A stretch of DNA of 64,000 bases, taken from NCBI RefSeq assembly GCF_003002925.1, contig NZ_PVTK01000007.1, forward strand, positions 62,001 to 126,000, written 5' to 3'. Numbering within the stretch: the stretch's first letter is position 1; every line of letters begins with the position of its first letter. The notes under the pieces are model-generated. The model worked only from the letters and a program-made list of their open reading frames with translations. It was not told the DNA's origin and made no database searches. Below are positions 28,398 through 36,223 of the stretch, one piece after another. Both the position numbers and the translations under genes were made by a program. This stretch comes from Vreelandella songnenensis (lineage in GTDB: Bacteria > Pseudomonadota > Gammaproteobacteria > Pseudomonadales > Halomonadaceae).

Positions 28398-29273
28398 ATG
28401 GATACACAAAGCCTCCAAGCCTTCCTGGCCGTTGCCGAAACCCAAAGCTTCTCCCGTGCCGCCGAGCAGCTCTACCTGACCCAGCCTGCGGTCAGCAAAC
28501 GCATTGCCGCGCTTGAATCTCAGGTGAACACGCGCCTGTTTGATCGCATCGGCCGACGCATATCGCTTACCGAAGCAGGCCGCCTGCTGCTGCCCCAGGC
28601 CAAGCGCATACTCATGGCGGTGGAAGATAGCCGCCGAGCGCTTGCCAATCTTTCCGGGCAGGTGGGCGGGCGGCTGACCCTGGCCACCAGCCACCATATT
28701 GGCCTGCACCGACTGCCGCCGATTCTCAAGCGCTACACCCAGCGCCATCCGGAAGTTGAGCTGGATCTTCACTTTCTGGACTCAGAGTTCGCCTATCAGG
28801 GCGTGCAGGACGGTACGCTGGAAATGGCGCTGGTGACGCTGGCCCCCCACCCTATCGAACAGCTTCATGTAGTGAAGCTGTGGCATGATCGGCTATGTTT
28901 CGTATGCGCGCCGGACCACCCCTTGGCCCATGCATCATCGTTGACGCTCGAGGCACTGTGCCAATACAAGTGCGTACTCCCCGGCGCCATGACGTTTACC
29001 CGCACGCTGATTGAAGCGCGCTTTACCCAGGCAGGCCTTGCGTTGCCGGTCAGCATGGCCACCAACTACCTGGAAACCCTGAAAATGATGTGCAGCGTCG
29101 GGCTCGGCTGGAGCTTGCTGCCTGAAGGCATGGTGGATAATGAGCTGGTGGAACTCAGCGTCGATACTGCGCCGATTCATCGTCCATTGGGTTATCTGGT
29201 GCATACCAACCGAACGCTTTCCAACGCCGCCCAAACCATGATTGACGCTCTGGAAAACACCCGGGAGATATAA
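28398..29273 (+). CDS. LysR-family transcriptional regulator, probable leu regulator
   Basis: A 291-residue regulator: winged helix-turn-helix at residues 1-60 (SFSRAAEQLYLTQPAVSKRIAALE is the recognition region) and a periplasmic-binding-type effector domain at about 90-290. It is transcribed away from leuCDB and a perfect T-N11-A palindrome lies between them, so control of leu expression by a leucine-pathway intermediate is likely. The effector cannot be told from sequence. Confidence 0.9.
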   Translation: MDTQSLQAFLAVAETQSFSRAAEQLYLTQPAVSKRIAALESQVNTRLFDRIGRRISLTEAGRLLLPQAKRILMAVEDSRRALANLSGQVGGRLTLATSHHIGLHRLPPILKRYTQRHPEVELDLHFLDSEFAYQGVQDGTLEMALVTLAPHPIEQLHVVKLWHDRLCFVCAPDHPLAHASSLTLEALCQYKCVLPGAMTFTRTLIEARFTQAGLALPVSMATNYLETLKMMCSVGLGWSLLPEGMVDNELVELSVDTAPIHRPLGYLVHTNRTLSNAAQTMIDALENTREI

Positions 29274-29671
29274 AATACGCGTCAGTTTGAGGCCGACTAA
29301 TACTCCAAGTCTTACTTTTTATAACCAGATTTAAATGAATACTAAAACGCTTGGCATCAGTTTGCATCGACACGATAACCACGTGACGATTCCCACACTT
29401 ATTGGCAAATCACACTCAACAAGAGAGTCAATTACTTTTAAACAGCATTTACCAAAACAGTAAAAACATAATAGCAGACAATCAAAACAACCACTTGAGC
29501 ATGCATGATCATTCATTAAAACCCCAGCTACTGGCAAGACCTAAACGATCAAGCGGTCACTCACCATTCGTCATCATTAAGACTTAGCCTGTCCGCTTTT
29601 TATCGCTACTAATATCCCCTTCAATATCAACAGATGTGCTAGTTCAGCCTGTTAGATACTCCTATACACTT

Positions 29672-29712
29672 GGAAGTACGCTTTTATTAATAAATAAGCG
29701 ATAGCCACTTCC
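29672..29712 (+). repeat. Nested stem-loop before pgaA
   Basis: The outer arms GGAAGT/ACTTCC (29672-29677 and 29707-29712) enclose inner arms CGCTT/AAGCG (29679-29683 and 29696-29700) around an AT-only loop. It lies just upstream of the pgaA ribosome site and includes one GGA triplet. Confidence 0.4.
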
Positions 29713-29721
29713 TTCTAGTGC

Positions 29722-29745
29722 AGGAATAACAGTGTAGGAATAACA
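29722..29745 (+). promoter_or_regulatory. Tandem AGGAATAACA repeat at the pgaA ribosome-binding site
   Basis: Two identical 10-mers start at 29722 and 29736; the second provides the Shine-Dalgarno sequence of pgaA. Each carries a GGA triplet, the core of CsrA/RsmA sites. The arrangement parallels the CsrA-repressed pgaA leader of E. coli. Confidence 0.4.
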
Positions 29746-29747
29746 CC

Positions 29748-32174
29748 ATGTACGGTCGCCATCGCTCGTTACTGCCGATTTGCTTATTTGCCTGCCTCGC
29801 CACAGAAACGGCGTATGGGCAAACCACTACCGATGCACAACGAGAAGCCCTGGTGATACAAGCGCGCAATGGTGCGCTGGAAACGTCGATTGCAGACATG
29901 CAGATACTCTTTGAGCAAACCCAGAACCGACGCGTGCGTGAGGACCTGATTGCGCTGCTGGTACGTGCCTCCCGTTACCAGCAGGCGCTTGCGGTCTGCC
30001 CGGGCTGCGAAGCCGATGACTATAGCGATTCCGAACTTGCCACCTTGGGCGGTGCCGCGCGCAGCGCCGGTGAATACCCCCGGGCACTCCGCCTGTTTCA
30101 GACGCTGACCTACCGCAACCCGGCCAACGCCGAAGGCTGGCTGGGTCAGGCGCTGGTTCATACTGACATGGGGGCCTACACCCTTGCCGATATCGCGCTG
30201 CAACAGTATAGCCAGGTGGCGGGTAGCACCACGGCAGGTCTTGAAGCGCGCGGCTACCTGGCGGCAAGCACCTCCAATGCCATGCAGGAGCTTCAGGCCC
30301 GCCAGGCGCTGGTCGACCAGAATCCAGACAATACCAACGAGCTTCAGGCGCTTTATCGCCTGGCCGTCGGGCTGGGCGCAAGCTCCGCCGCACGTCAGAT
30401 CATGCAGGCCAACCCGGAAGTCTTCTCGGAAAGCGACCGACTCTGGCTTGCCTACTATGAAGCAGTTACCGACATACGTCTGGGCATTCATACCGACCAG
30501 CCTGTCAGAACCCAGAGTGGCCTGACGCTATTGAACCAGGTACTGCGCGACCCAGCCGCACCGCAGGAACTCGTCACCCTGGCCGAATACGACAAAGTCG
30601 TGGCGCTTGCCGAACTCAGGCAGTTCCCCGAAGCCGAGGCCCTGGCTGCAAGGCTCCACGCCCAGCAGCGCCAGCTGCCAAGCTATGTCAGCCGCGCCCG
30701 TGCCTATGCGCTCAACGGCCTGGGTCGGCCAAGCGATGCCATCCCGCTTTATGAAAGCCTGATTCGGCAAGCTCCGGAGCAGGCAACCAATCCTGATGAC
30801 CCGCTCAATGAAGGGCTCTTTTATAGCTATACCGATGCCCAGCAGTTTCGTGACGCCGACAGGTTGCTTGCCGCCTGGCGCGCGAAAGAGCCGGAGCAGC
30901 GGCTGGACTTTACACGAACCCTGCGCATCGATAACCCCAACTACCAGAAGGTGCTGCTGCTGGATGTGCTGCTGACCGCCTGGCGCGGCGATGCGGGCAA
31001 GGCCAGCGAGCAACTGGCTGGCTACCAGGCGCAGGCGCCGGCGGACCCTTATCTATGGTTACTGAAGGGCGACCTTGAGCGCGACCGCGGCTGGCCTCGA
31101 AAAGCCGAAGCCTCTTACCAGCAAGCCGAGCAGTTGATGCCACCGGCCCAGCGCGATGCCGCTCGCCACGGAGGGCTGCTTTCCGAACTGCAGCGCGGTC
31201 AATGGCGGGGTACCACCACACAGATCGCCGCAGAGATTGCTACCGCCAGACCCAGCCCCACCCGCGATCAGTTGGCCCGCGAGTGGCGCGAACTACGCGC
31301 CCCCCAAATAAGCAGCACGGTGGCGCGTAGCGAAGGCGAAGGCAGCGGCACACAGGCTTCACGCGAGTGGCGCTACGAAGTACTGCTGGAAGGCCCGCGC
31401 AACCAGAACGGCTCGCGCCCCTTTGCTCAGCGCATCGGCCAGTACGGCGAGTTCGAAGACGAGGCCCTGCATGCCGCCTATACCATTGCCGGTTACGAAT
31501 GGAACCTGCACCCGGCCACGTTAAGGCTGGCCGCCGGGCAAGGGGCACAGCTCAACGAGGATTTTCTAGCCCTGGCCGAACTGCGCTACGCCGTTTCCGA
31601 TCACCTGACGACCACGCTGGGTGTCGAGATCAACACACCGGATACCCCTTTACGCGCACTACGCGATGGCGTGAATGCCGACCGCTACCGGGGCGAGCTT
31701 GCCTACCGGCGTGACGAGCGGGGCGCCGGTGCGGTTGGTGTCATGGCCACCGACTTCGACGATGGCAACCTGCGCCAGGCCATTTACGGCTACTGGGCCC
31801 AGACGCTTTATCACTTCGACCGCTGGCAGATAAACGGGGAAGTTCGCGGCGCGGCCTCGCGTAACGACGAGGTCGAGGCCAGCTATTTCAATCCGCGCAA
31901 GGACGCAAGCCTGGGCGGCACGCTATCCGTTGATTACGAGCTGCCGCTTGATTACCGCAAGTCGTTTACCCAGCGCCTTTCCGCCGGTTCAGGTCACTAC
32001 TGGCAGCAGGATAACGACAGCGAAAACACCTGGACGGTGGGTTATGAGCATCAATGGGAGCTGGCCCCCACGCTAAGTATCGAGTACGGCATATTCAGGC
32101 AAAGGGCCGTCTACGACGGTACTCCCGAGTATGACAACAGCATTTCAGCAAGCTTTACATGGAGATTCTTATGA
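29748..32174 (+). CDS. pgaA: PNAG outer-membrane export porin PgaA
   Basis: This porin exports partly deacetylated poly-beta-1,6-N-acetylglucosamine across the outer membrane. The 808-residue protein has a signal peptide (cleavage near AYG-QT, residue 24), a periplasmic TPR superhelix (about 30-510) and a C-terminal beta-barrel (about 530-808) ending in an aromatic residue (SFTWRFL), the outer-membrane insertion signal. It is the first gene of pgaABCD and shares ATGA with pgaB. Length is close to E. coli PgaA (807). Confidence 0.94.
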   Translation: MYGRHRSLLPICLFACLATETAYGQTTTDAQREALVIQARNGALETSIADMQILFEQTQNRRVREDLIALLVRASRYQQALAVCPGCEADDYSDSELATLGGAARSAGEYPRALRLFQTLTYRNPANAEGWLGQALVHTDMGAYTLADIALQQYSQVAGSTTAGLEARGYLAASTSNAMQELQARQALVDQNPDNTNELQALYRLAVGLGASSAARQIMQANPEVFSESDRLWLAYYEAVTDIRLGIHTDQPVRTQSGLTLLNQVLRDPAAPQELVTLAEYDKVVALAELRQFPEAEALAARLHAQQRQLPSYVSRARAYALNGLGRPSDAIPLYESLIRQAPEQATNPDDPLNEGLFYSYTDAQQFRDADRLLAAWRAKEPEQRLDFTRTLRIDNPNYQKVLLLDVLLTAWRGDAGKASEQLAGYQAQAPADPYLWLLKGDLERDRGWPRKAEASYQQAEQLMPPAQRDAARHGGLLSELQRGQWRGTTTQIAAEIATARPSPTRDQLAREWRELRAPQISSTVARSEGEGSGTQASREWRYEVLLEGPRNQNGSRPFAQRIGQYGEFEDEALHAAYTIAGYEWNLHPATLRLAAGQGAQLNEDFLALAELRYAVSDHLTTTLGVEINTPDTPLRALRDGVNADRYRGELAYRRDERGAGAVGVMATDFDDGNLRQAIYGYWAQTLYHFDRWQINGEVRGAASRNDEVEASYFNPRKDASLGGTLSVDYELPLDYRKSFTQRLSAGSGHYWQQDNDSENTWTVGYEHQWELAPTLSIEYGIFRQRAVYDGTPEYDNSISASFTWRFL

Positions 32175-34135
32175 AACACTGGCGCACCTATCTCGTCAGC
32201 GCTGCCTTGCTGGTCATGCTGGGGCTGCAACAGGCCCAGGCCGCCCGGACGGCCAACGACTACGTGGTCATCAGCTACCACGATATCGTCGATACCGCGA
32301 CGACCCCGGACCTGCCCATCTACTCCCAGACCATCACCCGCAACCGGCTGGTCGAACACTTCAACCTGCTCGCCCTAGGCGGCTATCAGCCGGTCAGTCT
32401 GCAGCAGATTCTGGATGCCAAGGCCGGCGGCACGCCGCTGCCGGACAATGCCGTACTGTTGACCTTCGATGACGGCTACAGAAGCTTTTACGATATCGTC
32501 TTTCCCCTGCTCAAGCTTTATGGCTTTCCGGCGGTGCAGGCGGTTGTCGGCAGTTGGCTGGACGTTCCCGAAGGCGGACGGGTGCCCTACGGCAGCACGA
32601 CGCTTCCCCGCGAACGCTTTCTTACCTGGGAACAGGTGAAGACTCTGGATGAATCGCCGCTGGTGGAGATCGCCTCGCATACCTACAACCTGCACTACGG
32701 GGTAAAGGGTAATCCTATGGGCAATGAACAGGCAGCGGCTGTCACCAGCATCTGGAACACGCAAACCGGCTATGAAAGCGAAGCGGACTATCTGGAGCGC
32801 ATTCGCGGCGATATGGCACGCACCCAGGAGCAGTTTCAGGCACATATGGGCCGCTCGCCGCGCATGATGGTATGGCCTTACGGCGCCTATAGCGAAGCAA
32901 CGCTCAATATCGCTGCAGAGTACGGCATGATCTATACCTTCAGCCTGCTGAGTTCGCCCAATCAGCTCAATGACCCCATGCGCACCATCAACCGCTACCT
33001 GATTGATCAGGAAACCAGCCTGCAGACCATTGAGGAGATTCTTACCAATCGCGTCTGGGACCCGCAGGCACAGCGTATTGTTCATGTCGATCTGGATTAT
33101 GTCTTCGATACGGACCCGGTTCAGCAGGAGCAGAACCTTGACCGACTGATCGAGCGCATCTTCAACTACGGTGTTACAACGGTGTACCTGCAGGCGTTCT
33201 CGGACCCGGATGGCGATGGCGTGACCGACGCACTCTACTTCCCAAATCGCCACCTGCCGGTCAGGGCTGACCTTTTCAACCGGGTCGCCTGGCAGCTAAA
33301 GAAACGTGCAGGCGTCAAGGTATACGCCTGGATGCCCGTGCTCTCCTTTGATCTGGGCGACGATCATCGCTACGTAACCGACTCGCGGACAGGTCTGGAA
33401 TCTCCCGACCGCTATCGCAGACTTTCTCCCTACGTCGAGGAAAACCGTCAGCTCATCCGCGAGATCTATCAAGACCTTGGCCGGCTGACCAAATTCGATG
33501 GACTGCTGTTTCATGACGACGCCTTCCTGAACGATTTCGAGGATGCCAATCCGGAAGCGCTGACCGCCTATGCCCAAGCTACCCTGCCCGCGGATATTGC
33601 CGCCATCAACGATGATGACACTCTGATGGCCGCCTGGACGCAGCATAAGACGCAGTTTCTTACCGACTTCACACAGCAGCTTGCCCAGGCTGCCAACTAC
33701 TACCGCCAGGCAGATAACAAGCAGTTCACCACGGCGCGCAACCTGTATGCCGGCACCGTCATGAACCCTGAAAGCCAGCAATGGTTTTCCCAGGATATCC
33801 AGAATTTTGCCGCGGGTTACGATTTCGTTGCGGTCATGGCGATGCCCTACATGGAGCTTGCCGACGACGACCCGGATGGCTGGCTGCGATCACTTGCACG
33901 GCGCTCGCTTTCTCAGGTCAGCGCCGATCAGCTGGTATTCGAGCTGCAGACCCAGGATTGGCGTACCCAGACCCCGATCTCCAGTGAAGAGCTGGCCCGC
34001 TGGGTGCGCCTGCTGCGCGAAGAAGGCATCAAGCATATTGGCTACTACCCTGACGACTTCCTTCAGAACCACCCGGATATCAATGTACTCCGCCCGGTAT
34101 TCTCCCTCGGCCGTCGTTTCAGAGCGATCCCATGA
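32171..34135 (+). CDS. pgaB: PNAG N-deacetylase / glycoside hydrolase PgaB
   Basis: This periplasmic enzyme deacetylates PNAG before export and can cleave it. The 654-residue protein has an N-terminal polysaccharide deacetylase domain with the metal and catalytic motifs TFDDGY (98-103) and SHTYNLHYG (about 170-178). A C-terminal TIM-barrel hydrolase domain (about 300-654) contains a VHVDLDYVFD start and LLFHDDAFLNDF. E. coli PgaB is a lipoprotein, but here the signal sequence ends ...QQAQA with no cysteine after it, so this version seems to be a soluble periplasmic protein. The true start is the ATG inside the pgaA stop (ATGA). Confidence 0.93.
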   Translation: MKHWRTYLVSAALLVMLGLQQAQAARTANDYVVISYHDIVDTATTPDLPIYSQTITRNRLVEHFNLLALGGYQPVSLQQILDAKAGGTPLPDNAVLLTFDDGYRSFYDIVFPLLKLYGFPAVQAVVGSWLDVPEGGRVPYGSTTLPRERFLTWEQVKTLDESPLVEIASHTYNLHYGVKGNPMGNEQAAAVTSIWNTQTGYESEADYLERIRGDMARTQEQFQAHMGRSPRMMVWPYGAYSEATLNIAAEYGMIYTFSLLSSPNQLNDPMRTINRYLIDQETSLQTIEEILTNRVWDPQAQRIVHVDLDYVFDTDPVQQEQNLDRLIERIFNYGVTTVYLQAFSDPDGDGVTDALYFPNRHLPVRADLFNRVAWQLKKRAGVKVYAWMPVLSFDLGDDHRYVTDSRTGLESPDRYRRLSPYVEENRQLIREIYQDLGRLTKFDGLLFHDDAFLNDFEDANPEALTAYAQATLPADIAAINDDDTLMAAWTQHKTQFLTDFTQQLAQAANYYRQADNKQFTTARNLYAGTVMNPESQQWFSQDIQNFAAGYDFVAVMAMPYMELADDDPDGWLRSLARRSLSQVSADQLVFELQTQDWRTQTPISSEELARWVRLLREEGIKHIGYYPDDFLQNHPDINVLRPVFSLGRRFRAIP

Positions 34136-35382
34136 ACATACTCGACTATCTCGCCATCTTCACGCTGGGTTATCCGAGCATGATGGCCACGATATGGATT
34201 TGCGGCGGGGTGTACTTCTACCTTCACTGGGAGCGCAAACAGCCCTGGCCGGCCACGTTTGTCTGGGATGACAGCGCCCCCAACGTGACGGTGCTGCTGC
34301 CCTGCTACAACGAAGGCGCCAATGTCGATGAAACGGTTCACCATCTTTTCAAGCAGAACTACCCCAAGATGGACGTTATCGCCATCAATGACGGCAGTAC
34401 CGATGACACGGGCAGTCGGCTTGACGCGCTGGCGCTCGGCTATCCCAATCTCAAGGTGCTCCATCAGACCAACCAAGGCAAGGCCAGCGCCATGAACAAC
34501 GGTCTGCGCGAAGTGACCAGCGAGATCATCGTGGGCATCGATGGCGACGCCATTCTCGACTATGACGCTATCCCCTACATGGTGGGCCACTTCATGAGCA
34601 GCCCCAACGTCAGTGGGGTGACCGGCAATCCTCGGGTGCGCACGCGCTCCACCGCAATCGGCAAGATTCAGACCGGCGAGTTTTCCGCGATTATCGGTTT
34701 GATCAAACGCGCCCAGCGGATCTACGGCATGGTATTTACCATCTCCGGCGTCATCTGCGCCTTCAAACGCTCGGCTCTTGAAAGCATCGGCGGCTGGAAT
34801 ACCGATATGGTCACCGAAGATATCGATGTCAGCTGGCGGATGCAGCTGGCCGGGGGCCAGGTTCGCTACGAGCCGCGCGCCATGTGCTGGGTGCTGATGC
34901 CTGAAACCCTGCGCGGCCTGTTCAAGCAGCGCCTGCGCTGGTCACAAGGTGGCGGTGAAGTCGTGATCCGCTACTTTTCCCAGACCGTGCGCTGGAAGAA
35001 CCGTCGCTTCTGGCCGCTGATGCTGGAGTACATGATCAGCGTGGCCTGGTGCTACTCCGTGATTGCGCTGCTGCTTGCCTGGCTGATTTCTCAAGTAACG
35101 CTGCCCATGGCCTGGCCCATCACCACGCGAGTGTTCTCCTACTTCGGCAGCCTCTTGATCGCCATCAGCTTCATTCAGTTTACCGTCAGCTTCTATATCG
35201 ATAGCCGCTACGACAAGGAAATCTTTCGCTGCGTCTATTGGAGCATCTGGTATCCGTTCGCCTACTGGATTCTCAACATGGCCACGGTGGTGATTGCCTT
35301 CCCCAAGGCCATGGTGCGCCGCAAAGGCAAGCTTGCCACCTGGACCAGCCCCGACCGAGGAGAGCGTTTCCATGAACAATAA
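34132..35382 (+). CDS. pgaC: PNAG synthase, family 2 glycosyltransferase PgaC
   Basis: This inner-membrane enzyme polymerises GlcNAc from UDP-GlcNAc. The 416-residue protein has an N-terminal membrane helix (about 9-31), a GT2 domain with INDGSTDD (85-92), the DGD metal motif (137-139), the catalytic TEDIDVSW (about 229-236) and QRLRWSQGG (about 266-274). Several membrane helices follow from about 295 on. It overlaps pgaB by ATGA. In E. coli, PgaC with PgaD is allosterically activated by c-di-GMP. Confidence 0.96.
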   Translation: MNILDYLAIFTLGYPSMMATIWICGGVYFYLHWERKQPWPATFVWDDSAPNVTVLLPCYNEGANVDETVHHLFKQNYPKMDVIAINDGSTDDTGSRLDALALGYPNLKVLHQTNQGKASAMNNGLREVTSEIIVGIDGDAILDYDAIPYMVGHFMSSPNVSGVTGNPRVRTRSTAIGKIQTGEFSAIIGLIKRAQRIYGMVFTISGVICAFKRSALESIGGWNTDMVTEDIDVSWRMQLAGGQVRYEPRAMCWVLMPETLRGLFKQRLRWSQGGGEVVIRYFSQTVRWKNRRFWPLMLEYMISVAWCYSVIALLLAWLISQVTLPMAWPITTRVFSYFGSLLIAISFIQFTVSFYIDSRYDKEIFRCVYWSIWYPFAYWILNMATVVIAFPKAMVRRKGKLATWTSPDRGERFHEQ

Positions 35383-35773
35383 ACTCGTGCCCATCATCAT
35401 CAATAACCCCTGCCAGAAAGGCTGGGGTTACCGTACCCGCGATGCCGTGATCACGCTTGCCACGCTGATACTCTGGGTACTGGTAATGTCACGCTTATAC
35501 GTCTTCTTTGTCATGGAAGAAGCCGTTCTGGAGCAGCTCTGCGGCTCCTTCATGATCAAGGCGGTAGGCATTGGCTTCATACTGACGTTTTTCACGTTTC
35601 ATTGCTGGGCGGTCTATAACCGATACCTGTATACCAGCTACCTGAAAAGCCAGCCGCGTCATGTTGAACAGCCCCCGCTGACGATGGAGGAAAAAGTGCC
35701 AGTCGACGATATCACTCCCCCGATACCGCAAGCGCAAACAACGCAAGAGGCGCATCGCCATGTAACCCATTAG
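35372..35773 (+). CDS. pgaD: PNAG synthesis accessory protein PgaD
   Basis: A 133-residue inner-membrane partner of PgaC with two membrane helices (about 25-47 and 64-86). In E. coli the PgaC-PgaD interface binds c-di-GMP. The chosen ATG at 35372 has GAGGAGAG upstream and overlaps the pgaC stop by 11 bases; the open frame extends further upstream only because it reads through pgaC. The protein starts with a short hydrophobic LVPIIINNP stretch like other PgaD proteins. No terminator is evident after it. Confidence 0.88.
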   Translation: MNNKLVPIIINNPCQKGWGYRTRDAVITLATLILWVLVMSRLYVFFVMEEAVLEQLCGSFMIKAVGIGFILTFFTFHCWAVYNRYLYTSYLKSQPRHVEQPPLTMEEKVPVDDITPPIPQAQTTQEAHRHVTH

Positions 35774-35812
35774 CCTGAAAGTGACAGGCGTGCAGCGTAT
35801 GGTTCAACGTCC

Positions 35813-36025
35813 GTGACAAAACGAACGGCCCCCTCGCGAAAGTCACCTGCCCAACAACATCGCACGCTTGTCTTAAACGCCGACCGGCCTCAGTCGTGGC
35901 CAGTTTTGATACCACTGTCTTTGCACAACGCTCTGCCTGAAATCACCCGAATTAGGCCTTTTCGGGTTCAGCGTTATGGTGAGCGCAAACAACGGCTCGA
36001 TACCAACTATGAGTGCTTAGTTTAG
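35813..36025 (+). pseudogene. Possible N-terminal remnant of an HNH-endonuclease-family gene
   Basis: A GTG-started frame of 70 codons encodes RTLVLNADRPQSWP followed by PLSL and RVQRYGE, which resembles the conserved start of a common HNH endonuclease family (R-T-L-V-L-N-A-D-x-R-P-L-S, then PLSL). There is no HNH catalytic domain: the frame ends at a stop exactly where composition turns AT-rich. It could be a truncated remnant, or the resemblance could be chance. Confidence 0.3.
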
Positions 36026-36177
36026 GTATCAAAATACAAGGTTTATAGTCACATTGTTCGTCCGAAATGCTCACTCTAATCTATACAACATAAATAAAAT
36101 TTTTTGAGTATTTAAAATAACTATTAAGTATCGTCATTTAATTCTAAATTCTTCTTGTAACCAACTTAAACTAGTTA

Positions 36178-36203
36178 TTAAAAAAGCCCACTTATAGCGG
36201 GCT
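36178..36203 (-). terminator. Rho-independent terminator of the SIR2 gene
   Basis: A 7-bp stem (36185-36191 with 36197-36203, one G-T pair) is followed on the minus strand by a T-run. It lies 20 bases past the SIR2-gene stop, showing that the gene is an independent transcription unit. Confidence 0.75.
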
Positions 36204-36223
36204 AAATTATAGAAACCTCTAAT

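Larger units (their letters stand above)
29274..29747. other. Long AT-rich leader region of the pga operon
   Basis: These 474 bases hold no convincing gene. They are AT-richer than the flanking genes and end in a nested inverted repeat (29672-29712) and two GGA-containing direct repeats at the pgaA ribosome site. The region probably carries the pga promoter and a long regulated 5' leader, as in E. coli, but the promoter itself cannot be chosen with confidence. Confidence 0.5.
35774..36223. other. Junction between the pga operon and the AT-rich island
   Basis: The first 250 bases keep core base composition and contain a possible gene remnant (35813-36025). From about 36030 the sequence turns abruptly AT-rich up to the SIR2 gene terminator at 36178-36203. 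No direct repeat or att site is obvious at the switch. Confidence 0.5.

Noticed and set aside
29402-29587. 61-codon plus frame in the pga leader
   Set aside because: AT-rich, no ribosome site and no resemblance to a protein; it lies in the expected regulatory region.
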